Shown: positions 46,738 through 57,161 of the stretch, piece after piece | Layout: each line of letters starts with the position of its first letter | Position numbering within the stretch: the stretch's first letter is position 1 | Assembly (NCBI GenBank): GCA_028583415.1 | Contig: CM053267.1 | Span: 53,086,914-53,150,913, forward strand | Direction of reading: 5' to 3' | Length of the DNA: 64,000 bases | Source of the DNA: Protea cynaroides | Taxonomy: Eukaryota; Streptophyta; Magnoliopsida; Proteales; Proteaceae | Position numbers and translations under genes: made by a program | Notes under the pieces: model-generated | Seen by the model: only the letters and a program-made list of their open reading frames with translations | What the model was told of the DNA's origin: nothing | Databases searched by the model: none

Positions 46738-47480
46738 GAGCCTGTTTAATAACGCTGCTCTAAAATCAATTCCAAAATTCATTGAGAAGAGGATGTTGTT
46801 TGATAAAAATGAATCTGGAATGAATTCCAGATCTGGTGGTAGTGGTAGTGGTGGTGGTAGTGGCGGTGGCGGTGGAGGCTAATAGGTGGTGGGTGGTGGG
46901 TGGTGGGTGGTAGATGGTGGTGGCGGCAGTGGTGGGTCGTGGGGTGGTGGTGGTGGTGGCGGCAGTGGCGGCTACGATGGTGGTAGTGAGTGGTGGGTGG
47001 TAGTGGTGGTGGTGGTGGTGGTGGGCAGTGGTGGTGGTGGTGGCAGCAATGGCAGTGGTGGTGAGGGTGGTGGTGGTGGTGGTGGTGGGTGGTGGGCGGT
47101 GATGGTGGTGGGGTGGTGGTGGTGGTGGCGGCAGTGGCGGTGGTCGTGGGTGGGGGTGGGGGTGGTGGTGGTGGCGGGGGTGGTGGCGGTGGCGGTGGCG
47201 GTGGCGGTGGCGATGGCGGCGGCTGTGGTGGCGGCGATGGTGGTGGTGGTGGTGGCGGTGGTGGTGGTGGTGGCGACGATGGTGGTGGGTAGTGGGTAGT
47301 GGATGGTGGGGGTGGTGGCGGTAGTGGGCTATGACTTTCAATTTTTTACTTTCTCTTTTAGCTCCAGCTCTGGAAAAATAAGTATTTTTTACTCTCAAAT
47401 TTCAGTTCTAAGAGTTATTTTTTGAACCGATTGACTCCATGAAAGCTGAAATCAACATGGTGTTACCAAATATTTTCTGA
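46738..47480. mobile_element. MITE-like element with a 490-bp GGT/GGC tract
   Basis: The left side reads TTTAATAACGCTG..AAATCAATTCC and the right side in reverse complement reads TTTGGTAACACCATGTTGATTTC, similar to the ends of the 45111 element. Between them, 46843-47332 is almost pure GGT/GGC triplets with AGT/GGG variants. Gly-rich and His-rich frames across it are products of the repeat, not genes. Confidence 0.55.
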
Positions 47481-47797
47481 CTCCCAAATGACTCTTTGGG
47501 AGTTCGAATCAAGAGCAATGCCAGAGCAGAATGTTACAAAACACACTTGACCACCATAAGTGTGTTTGACTCTTTAAACTTATAAAAAGACTTTGACTTT
47601 TATTTTTGGGAGATTGTGATTAGGGGGTCGAGAAGAAATATCAGACCACTTGATTTAACAACTACACAAGTGTCTTATCGTAATAACCACCATAAGTGTG
47701 TTTGACTCTTGAACCTTTTATTGGGTTAGTCAAAGAAGGCGGCTAGTATTGGACAGATTAATGGTAATTTGAAAGCAGATTTCAGAAATTCTACATC

Positions 47798-47806
47798 TAT
47801 AAAATA
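47798..47806 (+). promoter_or_regulatory. TATA box of P450 copy A
   Basis: CTATAAAAT lies about 33 bp before the ATG, implying a very short 5' leader or a start site upstream of the initiator. The equivalent place in copy B is a long TA microsatellite. Confidence 0.5.
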
Positions 47807-47838
47807 CCATAGTTCTTCAACTTTGGAGGCTTACAACC

Positions 47839-50179
47839 ATGGCTTCAAATATTTTTAGCATGGTTTGTGATGAATCTCTAGGGTGGGTGGCAAACTTTAC
47901 CCTTTTGTTCATTAGTATTGCATTTGCTAGTTTCATGTTTGTCTCAAAGAGATCAACCAAAGGAGATCAGAACCCATTGCCTCCAGGGCCACGAGGGTTA
48001 CCTTTGGTTGGGAACCTTCCATTCCTCAAACCTGACGTCTATAGATACTTCTCAGACTTGGCCCAAATCTATGGCCCCATCTGCAAACTCCAACTGGATA
48101 CCAAGCTATGCATCGTAGTGAGTTCACCCTCCTTAGCCAAAATGATTCTAAAAAACCATGATGCAACATTTGCCAATCACAATCCACCCATTGCAGCATC
48201 AGTCCTTTCTTATGATGGTAATGATGACATGGTCTGGAAACACCACGATGACCCCGATTGGCGGCTGATGCGTAAGGTATTCATCCGAGAAATGATGAGT
48301 AATACAAGTCTTGATGCCTGTTACAACCTTTGTCGTCGAGAGGTTAATCAAATGGTAAGAGAGGTTTATGTTGATATCGGCACGCCTATAGATATTGGTC
48401 AGCTAGTATTTGTAAACTTGCTTAACATGATGATGATGAGTATGGTATGGGGTGGAGTACCTAGCGAAGAAAGAAATAGTATAGGAGTTGAGTTCAAGAA
48501 AGTTATATCAGAAATATTGGTTTTAGCCGTCAAGACTAATGTTTCAGATTTCTTTCCCATTCTTGCTCGCTTTGATATACAAGGGATGGAAAGAAAAGGT
48601 AAGGAGCTATTGTCCCGTGTGGATAGTATCTTCGATTCAGTCGTAGGTGAAAGACTTAAAATGGATGAGGTGCAAAGGAAAGGAGTGAATTTTAATGATA
48701 CAGAAACCAAAGATTTTCTGCAAATCCTCTTGGAGCTTAAGCAACAAGAAAATGAAGAAAATGGCAAAACATCATTGAACATGATGCAACTCAAGGCTCT
48801 GCTACTGGTAAGTTTCCTTTCAAAGTTTGATGGATTAGTAGCAGATTTTCCTCTTCTACTTCATTTTTCAATGATGACCATATAAATAGAGCTATATAGA
48901 TCTTAGTATGTGATGCTTATATGATGTTAAATAATGTGGATGTAGCCAACCGAAATATCACTTCGGGGTCTAACCCAAAACCTTACACAGGGGGCAGGCT
49001 ATAATATCATGTAAATAATTAGGTGTGTGTGCGTGTGAGAGAGAGAGTTTTTATGTAGATATATGACATTCTGCGACACTATGGTTTGGTTAACCTTTTC
49101 GGTATTGATGTGTGTTGTTCATGTCCTATCAAAAAAAAAAAAAATAATGATACGGCCAGGTTAGTACATGAAATATTAGTTAAGGTCCAACCTAAAACTT
49201 TAAGGCATTAGGTAGAGATAGCTTAAGGGTATATGAAGTTGTATCTAAGCCTTTTAAGGTTCAGATAATTGATGTGAGACTACCTATATTATCCCAACAT
49301 CTCAACATATGAGATATAGACTAGCTAGTAATTAATCATTCAGAAAAACAACACTCTAAATTATAATATTCACAATCCATTCCTAAGTAATTAAAAATAA
49401 ATGCAATCAACTAAATATAATTAAATAAAATCTAACTTATCTTTCAAGACTGCATGACGACTGCATGACAAACCTTCTACATCGATCAACTGGGTGATTA
49501 GCTTCTCTGTAAGTATGCCTTGTAATGAAATTTAATCATAAACATTGAATTTTCTTCACTCAAGAATGAATAGATAACTATGTATAGTATGGCTTCATGG
49601 ATTTTTCCCTTTATTCTAAAAGGGGGATATCTCTCTTCTTTCTTTTTTTTTTTTTTTCTGTTTTTTTCCCTGTTATAAGTCAGCAAAAATTTTTAAAAAA
49701 AATAAAAAAAAATATAAAAAATAAAAAGAACAACGTAACCAATACATCCAAAACCCATAACAACCAAAAAAAAAAAAATTAAGGAGACAGGTAACTATGT
49801 ATATTGTATAGTAAGGCTTCATCCAACTCATGGATTTTTCCCCTTATTATAAAGGGGATATCTCTCTTCTTTTCTTCTTTTTATTTTCTTTCTTTTTTTC
49901 CCCCTACTATAAGTCAGCAAAAAATTATAATAATTAAAAAAAAAAAAACCTTAATTCCCCCGGCCACCATTCCCAGATGGCAAAAAAAAATAAATTAAGG
50001 AGACAGGTAAGGACCCATCTTCGGCATCGCCATCATCAGAATTCCGGACCACCACAAGAAACTAAAAACAACACCTTCACAGATTCCGAAAATGAAACCT
50101 GGAACGAGATTGGGAGTCCCATGACACCTCATACCAATCCAAGTCTGGTCAAACAGCTGTCGGCAAATTACTCTAAATG

Positions 50180-50260
<81 letters not shown>

Positions 50261-50942
50261 CAGATTATGTATAAAACTAATGTTATTTACATTTATGGTG
50301 TTGTTAACAGGACACTGTTGTGGGTGGAACAGACACCAATGCAACAACATTAGAATGGGCAATGGTAGAAATGATGCAACATCCTGAAATAATGAGGAAA
50401 GAAAGCCCAAGAAGAATTAGTTCAAGTGTTTGGCAAGAGTAACATGGTGGAAGAGCCTTATCTGTCCAAATTGCCATATTTAAATGCAGTGGTGAAAGAA
50501 ACTGTAAGGTTGCACCCACCAGTCCCACTCTTAATCCCACATTGCCCAAGCCAATCTTGCACCATTGGTCAGTACACTATTCCAAAGGATACTGATGTCT
50601 ATATAAATGTTTGGAAGATACATAGGGACCCTGAGGCATGGAAGAATCCTTTGGAGTTCCACCCTGAGAGGTTCTTAAGTGATACTATTGGATATGATTA
50701 TAAGGGCAACAACTTTAATTATCTTCCTTTTGGATCTGGAAGGAGGATTTGTGCAGGGATTCCCTTAGTGGAAAAGATGTCAACATACTTCTTAGGTTCT
50801 CTCTTGCATTTCTTTCGAATGGCGACTACCAGAAAATGTAGAGCTTGATCTGTCAGAAAAATTTGAATTCTTATTGAAGAAAGCAACACCTCTCCTTATC
50901 ATCCTAACTCCAAGACTATCAAATGAAGAGCTCTACATTTAA
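47839..50942 (+). pseudogene. CYP706-type cytochrome P450, copy A, frameshifted
   Basis: Exon 1 (47839-48807, 323 codons) is open. It has the N-terminal anchor, the LPPGPRGLPLVG hinge and the substrate-recognition half. The intron is 48808-50310 (GT-AG, phase 0) and exon 2 is 50311-50942. Exon 2 begins DTVVGGTDTNATT: the oxygen-activating Thr is kept, but Asn replaces the Ser of copy B. A 4-base insertion at about 50398-50404 (AGGAAAGAAAGCCC against AAGAAAGCCC) shifts the frame and meets TAA at 50440-50442. A further extra T near 50810 shifts it again. The shifted frame still encodes ExxR (KETVRLHPP), PERF and FGSGRRICAG, so the breaks look recent. A transcript would lack the heme-binding Cys. 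Confidence 0.88.
48808..50310 (+). other. Intron of P450 copy A
   Basis: GTAAGT to ACAG. It contains a tandemly repeated 200-bp-class segment (49560-49690 and 49790-49920, both with CATGGATTTTTCCC and a T-run) and a (TA)n microsatellite (50184-50256). Confidence 0.8.
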
Positions 50943-51823
50943 TAAAGAAGGCTTTGTTTTAGCTCTGTTGTATGAAATATATTATCTAATCAAGAACTGT
51001 GATACTATCGTTTTGTCTATACCATATCCCTTTCTGCTTTTTCCTGTTCTTAGTAGTTATAATCTTGTTGATTCTCTTCTCTCTTATCTATGAAGCAATG
51101 AAATAGTTTTTTTTTTTTTTCATGAATGAGACAATATATTCAACGGTACTCAAAGGAAACATAAGGCAATGCAAATTTTTTTTTTTTTTCTTAATAGGGC
51201 GTGGGGTTGAAACAAAACTTCATTAAAACAAAAGTTAACCACAGGAAGCTGTAATGGTGTTAAAAATGAACCAAAACCGTTTACTAAAATTGAATGGAAT
51301 CATTTAAATTGAAACCCTGAAACCAATTAAATGGTTCAATTCTAGTTTCAAAAATGAAATCAGAACTGATAAAACGGATTTTTTGTATTCATCTAGACCA
51401 TAAACCCATTATCATATATGATTAAAATTGTTTTCTACCATTTTCCTACTGTAAACTGAAAACACACCACTTCAACACTTTTACTTAGAAGCACAATGAA
51501 GAAAACCATCAAAGCAGTAGAACAAACAATTAATCATAGAAAATTTTACCAAAAAAAATCATTGAAAAATAGTTTGTTGAATTAGGAGTCATACCAGGAA
51601 AAGAAAGATGAAATTGACCTGATTAGGAGTATCATACATTATCAAGGAAAAAAAAAACTCCAATATCGTATTTCGAACTAAGGCAACTCCACCATTATGT
51701 ACGCACACAAAAAGGAATACATGCTAAGTGAAGTTTTTATAAGTGGGGTGCTCTTTCTACCTATGGTTTATGGACCATGGTTTAGGTTCATGGTATCGAA
51801 ACAGGTATTGCTGATGTGGCATA

Positions 51824-52309
51824 TCTTTTAGGTTTTGATTCAGTCATTCATTCCGTATTGGCCAGGTATGCCTAAAATCTTGTTATAAACTATCAAGGGA
51901 ATTATTTTCCTACATAAGATGTGTGGGAAAAATCCCTCCATAATGTATGAATTGATAAAATGGTTTGTGACATTGGTTTTTGGATGTTTTGGTTTTAAAA
52001 TTTTGAAAAGGGTGTGAGCCTTTATTGGCTGTGGCATTAGTTATGGTCTCAAACTTTTTAGAAAGCCTGAAACGTTTGGAAGAAAAAAAAACATTAATAG
52101 ATACCAAATAGCAAGCTAGATTAGCACAAAAAAAATGTCATTGTAACTAATATAATATAGAAAGAAAATCCAGATATCTGGAGATAACTCACAAATAATC
52201 AAAGCATTCTTGAACAATATACAATTGATTCCATAGCCTAAATTATAACGGGAAAAAAAAATTATCATATAACCTAAACTTAATCATCTTCTTCATTCTT
52301 TAACAGCAA
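51824..52309. other. Spacer between unit A and the xylosidase pseudogene
   Basis: AT-rich, non-coding. Open frames are short and without recognisable domains. Confidence 0.5.
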
Positions 52310-52954
52310 AATCAACTTATAGAGGAAGAGAAGTTGTTCATGATTTTGTGAGCATCAGAAACAACAATTTGTAACTATTTTTCTCCACTAAATTCAAACT
52401 GAGTACATGCATTCAATGTGAATTTTACGTTCTTGGTCTGTCCTGCTGGTACAAACACCCTTTGAAACCATATCACCTGCTTCAAATGAGTCCCTATAAT
52501 GTCAGCTAGAGGCACTGGGTACACAATGAGGACATCATCCCCATCCATGATTCCAATATTTTGGACTTCAACCTCAAAATCATAATCCATTGTTGAACAA
52601 TCTAAATCATCTACAAGCATAGATTCACATAAGGGTCGGCCTGCATCATCCAGATAGTTGAGACGACGACAATGCTGATTTATGTTCAATTTAGCCTCGA
52701 CCGATCTACGAGCAAACAGGATCTTGTAGCTGAATTGGGTGTAACTTAGACCATAACCAAAAGGGTATATGGTGGAGCCCTGAAAAACTTGTAAGTAAGA
52801 GCCATTGAAAAACTTGCAAGTCCTTCCGGGATATCCCAACTCATCAACTGGTCTGAGTGGCATAGATGTCGTGGGTAGCTGATCAACATAATCACTTTGA
52901 TACTAATTGGTAGGGGGGAGATCGGTTGATACTAATTGGTAACTTCCCTCTTGA

Positions 52955-53178
52955 TGAACAAAAATATTTATAATTAGTAACCCAAAATTATTATGAAAAT
53001 CAGTCAAATTTGAAAAAATCCATCAAATTTTTGCAAGAGTAATTCACCTGCACGTACTTGTATCTTTCTGAGGATCCCATCACCGTCCATATCCAAAGGG
53101 TCCCACACCACATCGACGGTGATGGGATCCCTTGCAAAATATATGTATATGCACGTGATCTGAACTCAATTTCTGCTA
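52955..53178. mobile_element. MITE-like insertion inside the xylosidase pseudogene
   Basis: The coding homology breaks at GKYNPGK and resumes about 225 bp later. The insert matches 823-977 over about 150 bp in reverse orientation (GGGATCCCATCACCGTCG, GATACAAGTACGTGCAGG). It contains perfect 16-bp hairpin arms, GGATCCCATCACCGTC at 53072-53087 and its complement at 53115-53130. Confidence 0.7.
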
Positions 53179-53184
53179 ACATTT

Positions 53185-53301
53185 ACCAGGATTATATTTT
53201 CCAAAGACAACTTCAGCTAATTTACCAGGATTATATTTTCCAAAGACAACTTCAGCTAATTTACCAGGATTATATTTTCCAAAGACAACTTCAGCTATGG
53301 C
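53185..53301 (-). repeat. 39-bp x3 in-frame tandem repeat
   Basis: Encodes LAEVVFGKYNPGK three times, where family members have one copy (typically VIFGDHNPGG). Confidence 0.9.
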
Positions 53302-54199
53302 ATGACCTTCCTCTCCAGTATAGCCAGCCCAAAGGATGGCTGGAATTTTGTGATCTCCCTTAGCAAAAGAAATATCAACGCCACCAGCAGACATGGCTAT
53401 AAGAATGATAGGAACATTGGCAACATCTCTAACTTGTTTGATCAATAGGTTTTGATAGCCAGGAAGATTTAGGTCAAGTCGATCCAAACCCTCGTTCTCA
53501 ATCGATGTATCCAATCCAACAATAATAATAGTAGCATTTGTATTCTTTGCAACTTCCATGGCTGGGAATATCAAGCTATCATTTTTGCATTGTACATGAT
53601 CACATCCTTGTGCATAAGTCACACTTGAAAATGCAGAAAGTTCATTCAAAGGAATAGTTATTTTGCATGGAACATCTATACCAAAAAAAAAAAAAAAAGG
53701 TAGGTTTGGGGGTTTGGGGGAGGGGGAATTATTCAACTTCTTGTGACTACTCTTGTGGTATGCATTCTTAAAATTTCATACTCAGAACAAAGAATGCATT
53801 CCCAATATACAATGAAAATGGGATAAAGAGCAAGAGAACCCACAGGCTCCGTTAATTTGGAAACGAATTCATGATCCAAGAATGAGAATGCAAATTTTCT
53901 TTTACTTACCAATGTAGGTTCCCATCATGGCGCTGGTACCATTTGCATGAGGGCCAACTACGATCCAAGGTTATATTCGAAGACATGCTGCTCGGCTGTT
54001 CACCATTCTTTCTGTTCTCCCAAAGGTTCAGAAGGCTGTTGTAGTGGATGAAACTTGGTGCAGATGGCTTGAAGATTGTGCCAATAATGAGAAGATCTCC
54101 AGTTGCATTGATCCTAAAATTCAAAATTATGCAAAAGCTACACTGAACTAGAGGGATAAAATGGTGAAAAAGCACCCTTTCTGTTTCCTTCTAAAACGT

Positions 54200-54945
54200 T
54201 AAGGTCGTCTCACTTCAGGGATTTGGGGTTTTTAGTTTGTCAAAATACACGCTGTGAGTAAGAGAAAAGGGAGAGATAGATTAGGGTAGTTTTTCCATTT
54301 AAGAATTCAAGACGGTCACATTATTGGTTAACTGTCATCACCTAATAGAACGGACTAACTGAATCATGTTTTCAAAAGTAGAGAGTATTAGTAATATTAT
54401 CGTGAATAGAGGTGACGCGTAATATTAAACCACACTAGAGAGGGTGTGACTGAAATTTTCCGTTAGAATAATGATACAAGGGTAGATTGACCTAAACCAA
54501 ACTTCACACTTGAACCTTGACTGACATCCCATCAACCAATCTCAACTTCATCAAGGGGTAGTTGCATCCCACAACCTGAAGCCTGAATCTCACAGAGCTT
54601 GAATAAGGCAAAGCCAATCTAAGAATAGCAATCAAAATCATGGGGAGGCTGTTATTTCTTGTTCCTCTCAAAGAAATCCCAGCTAGTAATAATCTTAAAA
54701 GGGCAATGTGCATTATTGGGTTGCTGTTCCATTTCAAAGATTCGAATGGGTAATCATGATTTTGCTAGGTTCCTAGGTCGAACATTCAAACCTTGAGATT
54801 GAACATTCAAACCTTTGGCTGAAACGATTTCAAATGGGGCGATAGAATATGCTTTTGGAATTGAGAAAGAGGATCTCAGCTGCGCCACCCATTCGGAAGA
54901 TGCAATTGCAGAGCACGGACCGGTGGTTTGTCGAAGTACCAATTG
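54200..54945. other. Spacer before duplication unit B
   Basis: It contains a 77-codon minus-strand frame (54504-54737) and a plus-strand run ending at 54946. Neither is recognised. No transposon ends were found. Confidence 0.4.
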
Positions 54946-57060
54946 AGGGCAATGTTCTATTGTTATCTGTGGTCACCACCACTGCGTACGTGTTTGGTTT
55001 CGTCCTGAGGAGGTCCTTGGCGAGATCGATAGATATGAGCCGGCGTTGCAGCTCATCCTGCCCAGGTTAGCTCTTGATATTGCTTCACATCTTGTAGTGA
55101 TTGACGATCATGGAGGACAGAGAGGGAGTTGGGTTGGGTTGAAGAGATTCTCAACCCTAGCTTTGTTAGTCAAGATCAATCCAGCCTAGCCCAACCTGAC
55201 CTGAAGAGTCAAAATTCGGACTGGGCTAGACAGGGTTGAACTCGAAACCAACATGAATACTTCTAGATATACATAACCAATGCCACATATTTATATGAGT
55301 ATATATGGTGTGTACATGTACACTTCAACATAGCATCTGAATCTCTTTTATATATGTATATATTGGAAAAAAATTCTTATCCAACAATGTGTACTTGCAC
55401 CCACCCAAGAGGGGTGAAATGATCAGACCACCTTGGATGCATATGCTAGTGATCTCACTGGTCCAACGCTGGTGCAGGAGCCACATAGCCACATAGTCGG
55501 GCAGAAAACCCTTTACCCAAGTTCCTCTATCCATTTATATACATATGGGAGAGGGTTTTTTGTCAGGCTGTGTGACTCCTACATAGGCAAGGCACCGGGA
55601 CCAATGGAAACACATGCACAGGCATCCAACTATGAGGGGTAAGGTGGTCATTTCACTTCTTCTGTGTTTGGGTAGGATTGGGCTGAGTCCATGCCTCAAC
55701 TCTTAATAACTAACCTGGGCCATGCTTAGCATGGGAGTCCCAGCCCAAGCCCAGAAATAACTGGGGTCCTAGGGCACAACCCAATTTGCCCAAGAGCAGG
55801 GATTGTTGCATGGTCTCTAGCTCTGTTAGTTAAAACTCGTTTTAAACGCGTACCGTACTATCGTATCGTACTCAACCGTTTAATACGCATATTACCGTAT
55901 TGATCTCAAAAATACTTTAAAATACTCCATACTCCAAGCCTTGCCGTTTAAAACGCGTACCGTATTGTATCCATATTTTAATGTATTTTAACTTGCATCT
56001 CTAATAAATATGAATTGATTAATCTCATACGTTTAATATTCTTTGTTTTCTACTGTAACCGATGTGGATTAAAGCTGCCCTTCCATTGTTTATAACTCTC
56101 TTTTACTTGTTGGGTGGGTGTGGGTTATGGGTCATAACAATTGTATATTGTAAGCCACCATTGATCTCTCTCTCTCCCTCCTCCCCCCCCCTCTCTCCTT
56201 GGTTCATGGTTAGAGTCTTGGACAAACATAAATTCTTAACTACTTACCGAAATGATAATTCTCACCATTTTATGGCCAAACCTTCATAATGTCATCTGCC
56301 TTTGTTTAGGTATGTTTTCCAATGTTTCATGTTTCATTATGTTCTTCAATTTATGGGAGTATTTGTCTTTTTTTCACGTACCGTATTATATCCGATCCGT
56401 TTAAACCCATCCGTCCGTTTTTTTTTTTGCCGTTCTCGAATGTTTGACCGTTTTTTTGACCATACCATTTTTTTGCTCTGTTTAAAACCCGTTCCGTCCC
56501 ATTTTGTTTTTTTTTCCGTTCTCATTTTAACTAACTATGGTATCTACACTAGGGCAGGGCTAATGGGAAAACGTGTGGGGAATCATGGGCAGGATTTGTT
56601 CATTTCAGAGGAGTGTGGTGGTCATTTCCCCCATCCGATGTATTGCCCAGATATGCAGCCAGACAAGAGTCTTTTTCCTTGGCAGAATTATTGAAATTTG
56701 AGAGTACATCTTCATTGCAGTCAAAATCACTATTGGACTTTACCCAAAAAAAAAACAAAACCTTATCACTATTGAATTTTACAAGGCCAGAGCACCGAAG
56801 GATTAGATTTCCAACAGAAAGGATAAACCCAACTTCGACTTTTTCTTTGAAAATTGTGATTAGGGATAGAAGAAGAAAAGGGCCAAAACAAATACAGTAT
56901 CAGATAACTTGATTTAACCACCACAAGTGTCTCATCATACCCTTGATAGCAACAACAGATGTTTAACTTTTAAACCTTTTATGAATTAGTACTTGGGTTA
57001 GTCAAAGAAGGCAGCTAGTATAAGACAGATTAATGGTACTGTGAAAGCAGGTTTCAGAAC

Positions 57061-57063
<3 letters not shown>

Positions 57064-57123
<60 letters not shown>
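57064..57123 (+). repeat. (TA)n microsatellite at the TATA position of P450 copy B
   Basis: About 29 TA units occupy the site where copy A has CTATAAAAT. They end 38 bp before the ATG. Confidence 0.9.
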
Positions 57124-57126
<3 letters not shown>

Positions 57127-57161
57127 CCATGGTTCTTCAGCATTGCAGACCTCTTACAACC

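Larger units (their letters stand above)
43978..51823. repeat. Tandem segmental duplication, unit A (P450 pseudogene)
   Basis: It starts at GGTAATGTTCTATTGTT and aligns collinearly with 54950-61037 through both P450 exons, the intron and 0.9 kb of 3' flank. It is longer than unit B mainly because of a 2.4-kb insertion at about 45110-47570. Confidence 0.8.
52310..54130 (-). pseudogene. GH3 beta-xylosidase / alpha-arabinofuranosidase (BXL type), C-terminal pseudogene
   Basis: On the minus strand, the 53910-53980 part encodes VVGPHANGTSAMMGTYIG, ending at a GT donor (53909). The next exon starts at 53675 with VPCKITIPLNEL and runs through ATIIIVGLDTSIENEGLDR and DLNLPGYQNLLI to GKYNPGK. At 52375-52900 it continues YVDQLP.. 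MPLRPVDELGYPGRT and IYPFGYGLSYTQFSY to the C-terminal domain. Family members act on cell-wall arabinoxylan in the apoplast. Defects seen: a one-base shift just before VVGP, three copies of a 39-bp unit at 53185-53301, a mobile insertion after GKYNPGK with TAG at 53176, a lost CTTG in the LPITWYQ segment, and a shifted C-terminus near 52375. The N-terminal catalytic half is missing. Confidence 0.85.

Noticed and set aside
46766..47398. Long His/Pro/Thr-rich frame (minus) and Gly/Val-rich frames (plus)
   Set aside because: They are translations of a GGT/GGC triplet tract, low complexity in all frames, with no homology or splice context.
54849..55070. Frame reading GNVLLLSVVTTTAYVFGF with an RSLARS tail, repeated at 43904-44188
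   Set aside because: It is part of the segmental duplication, differs by indels between the copies, and has no recognised domain; treated as duplicated non-coding or relic sequence.
57129..57161. Upstream in-frame ATG as the start of P450 copy B
   Set aside because: It adds 11 residues not conserved in copy A, and P450 anchors normally begin near the ATG at 57162.
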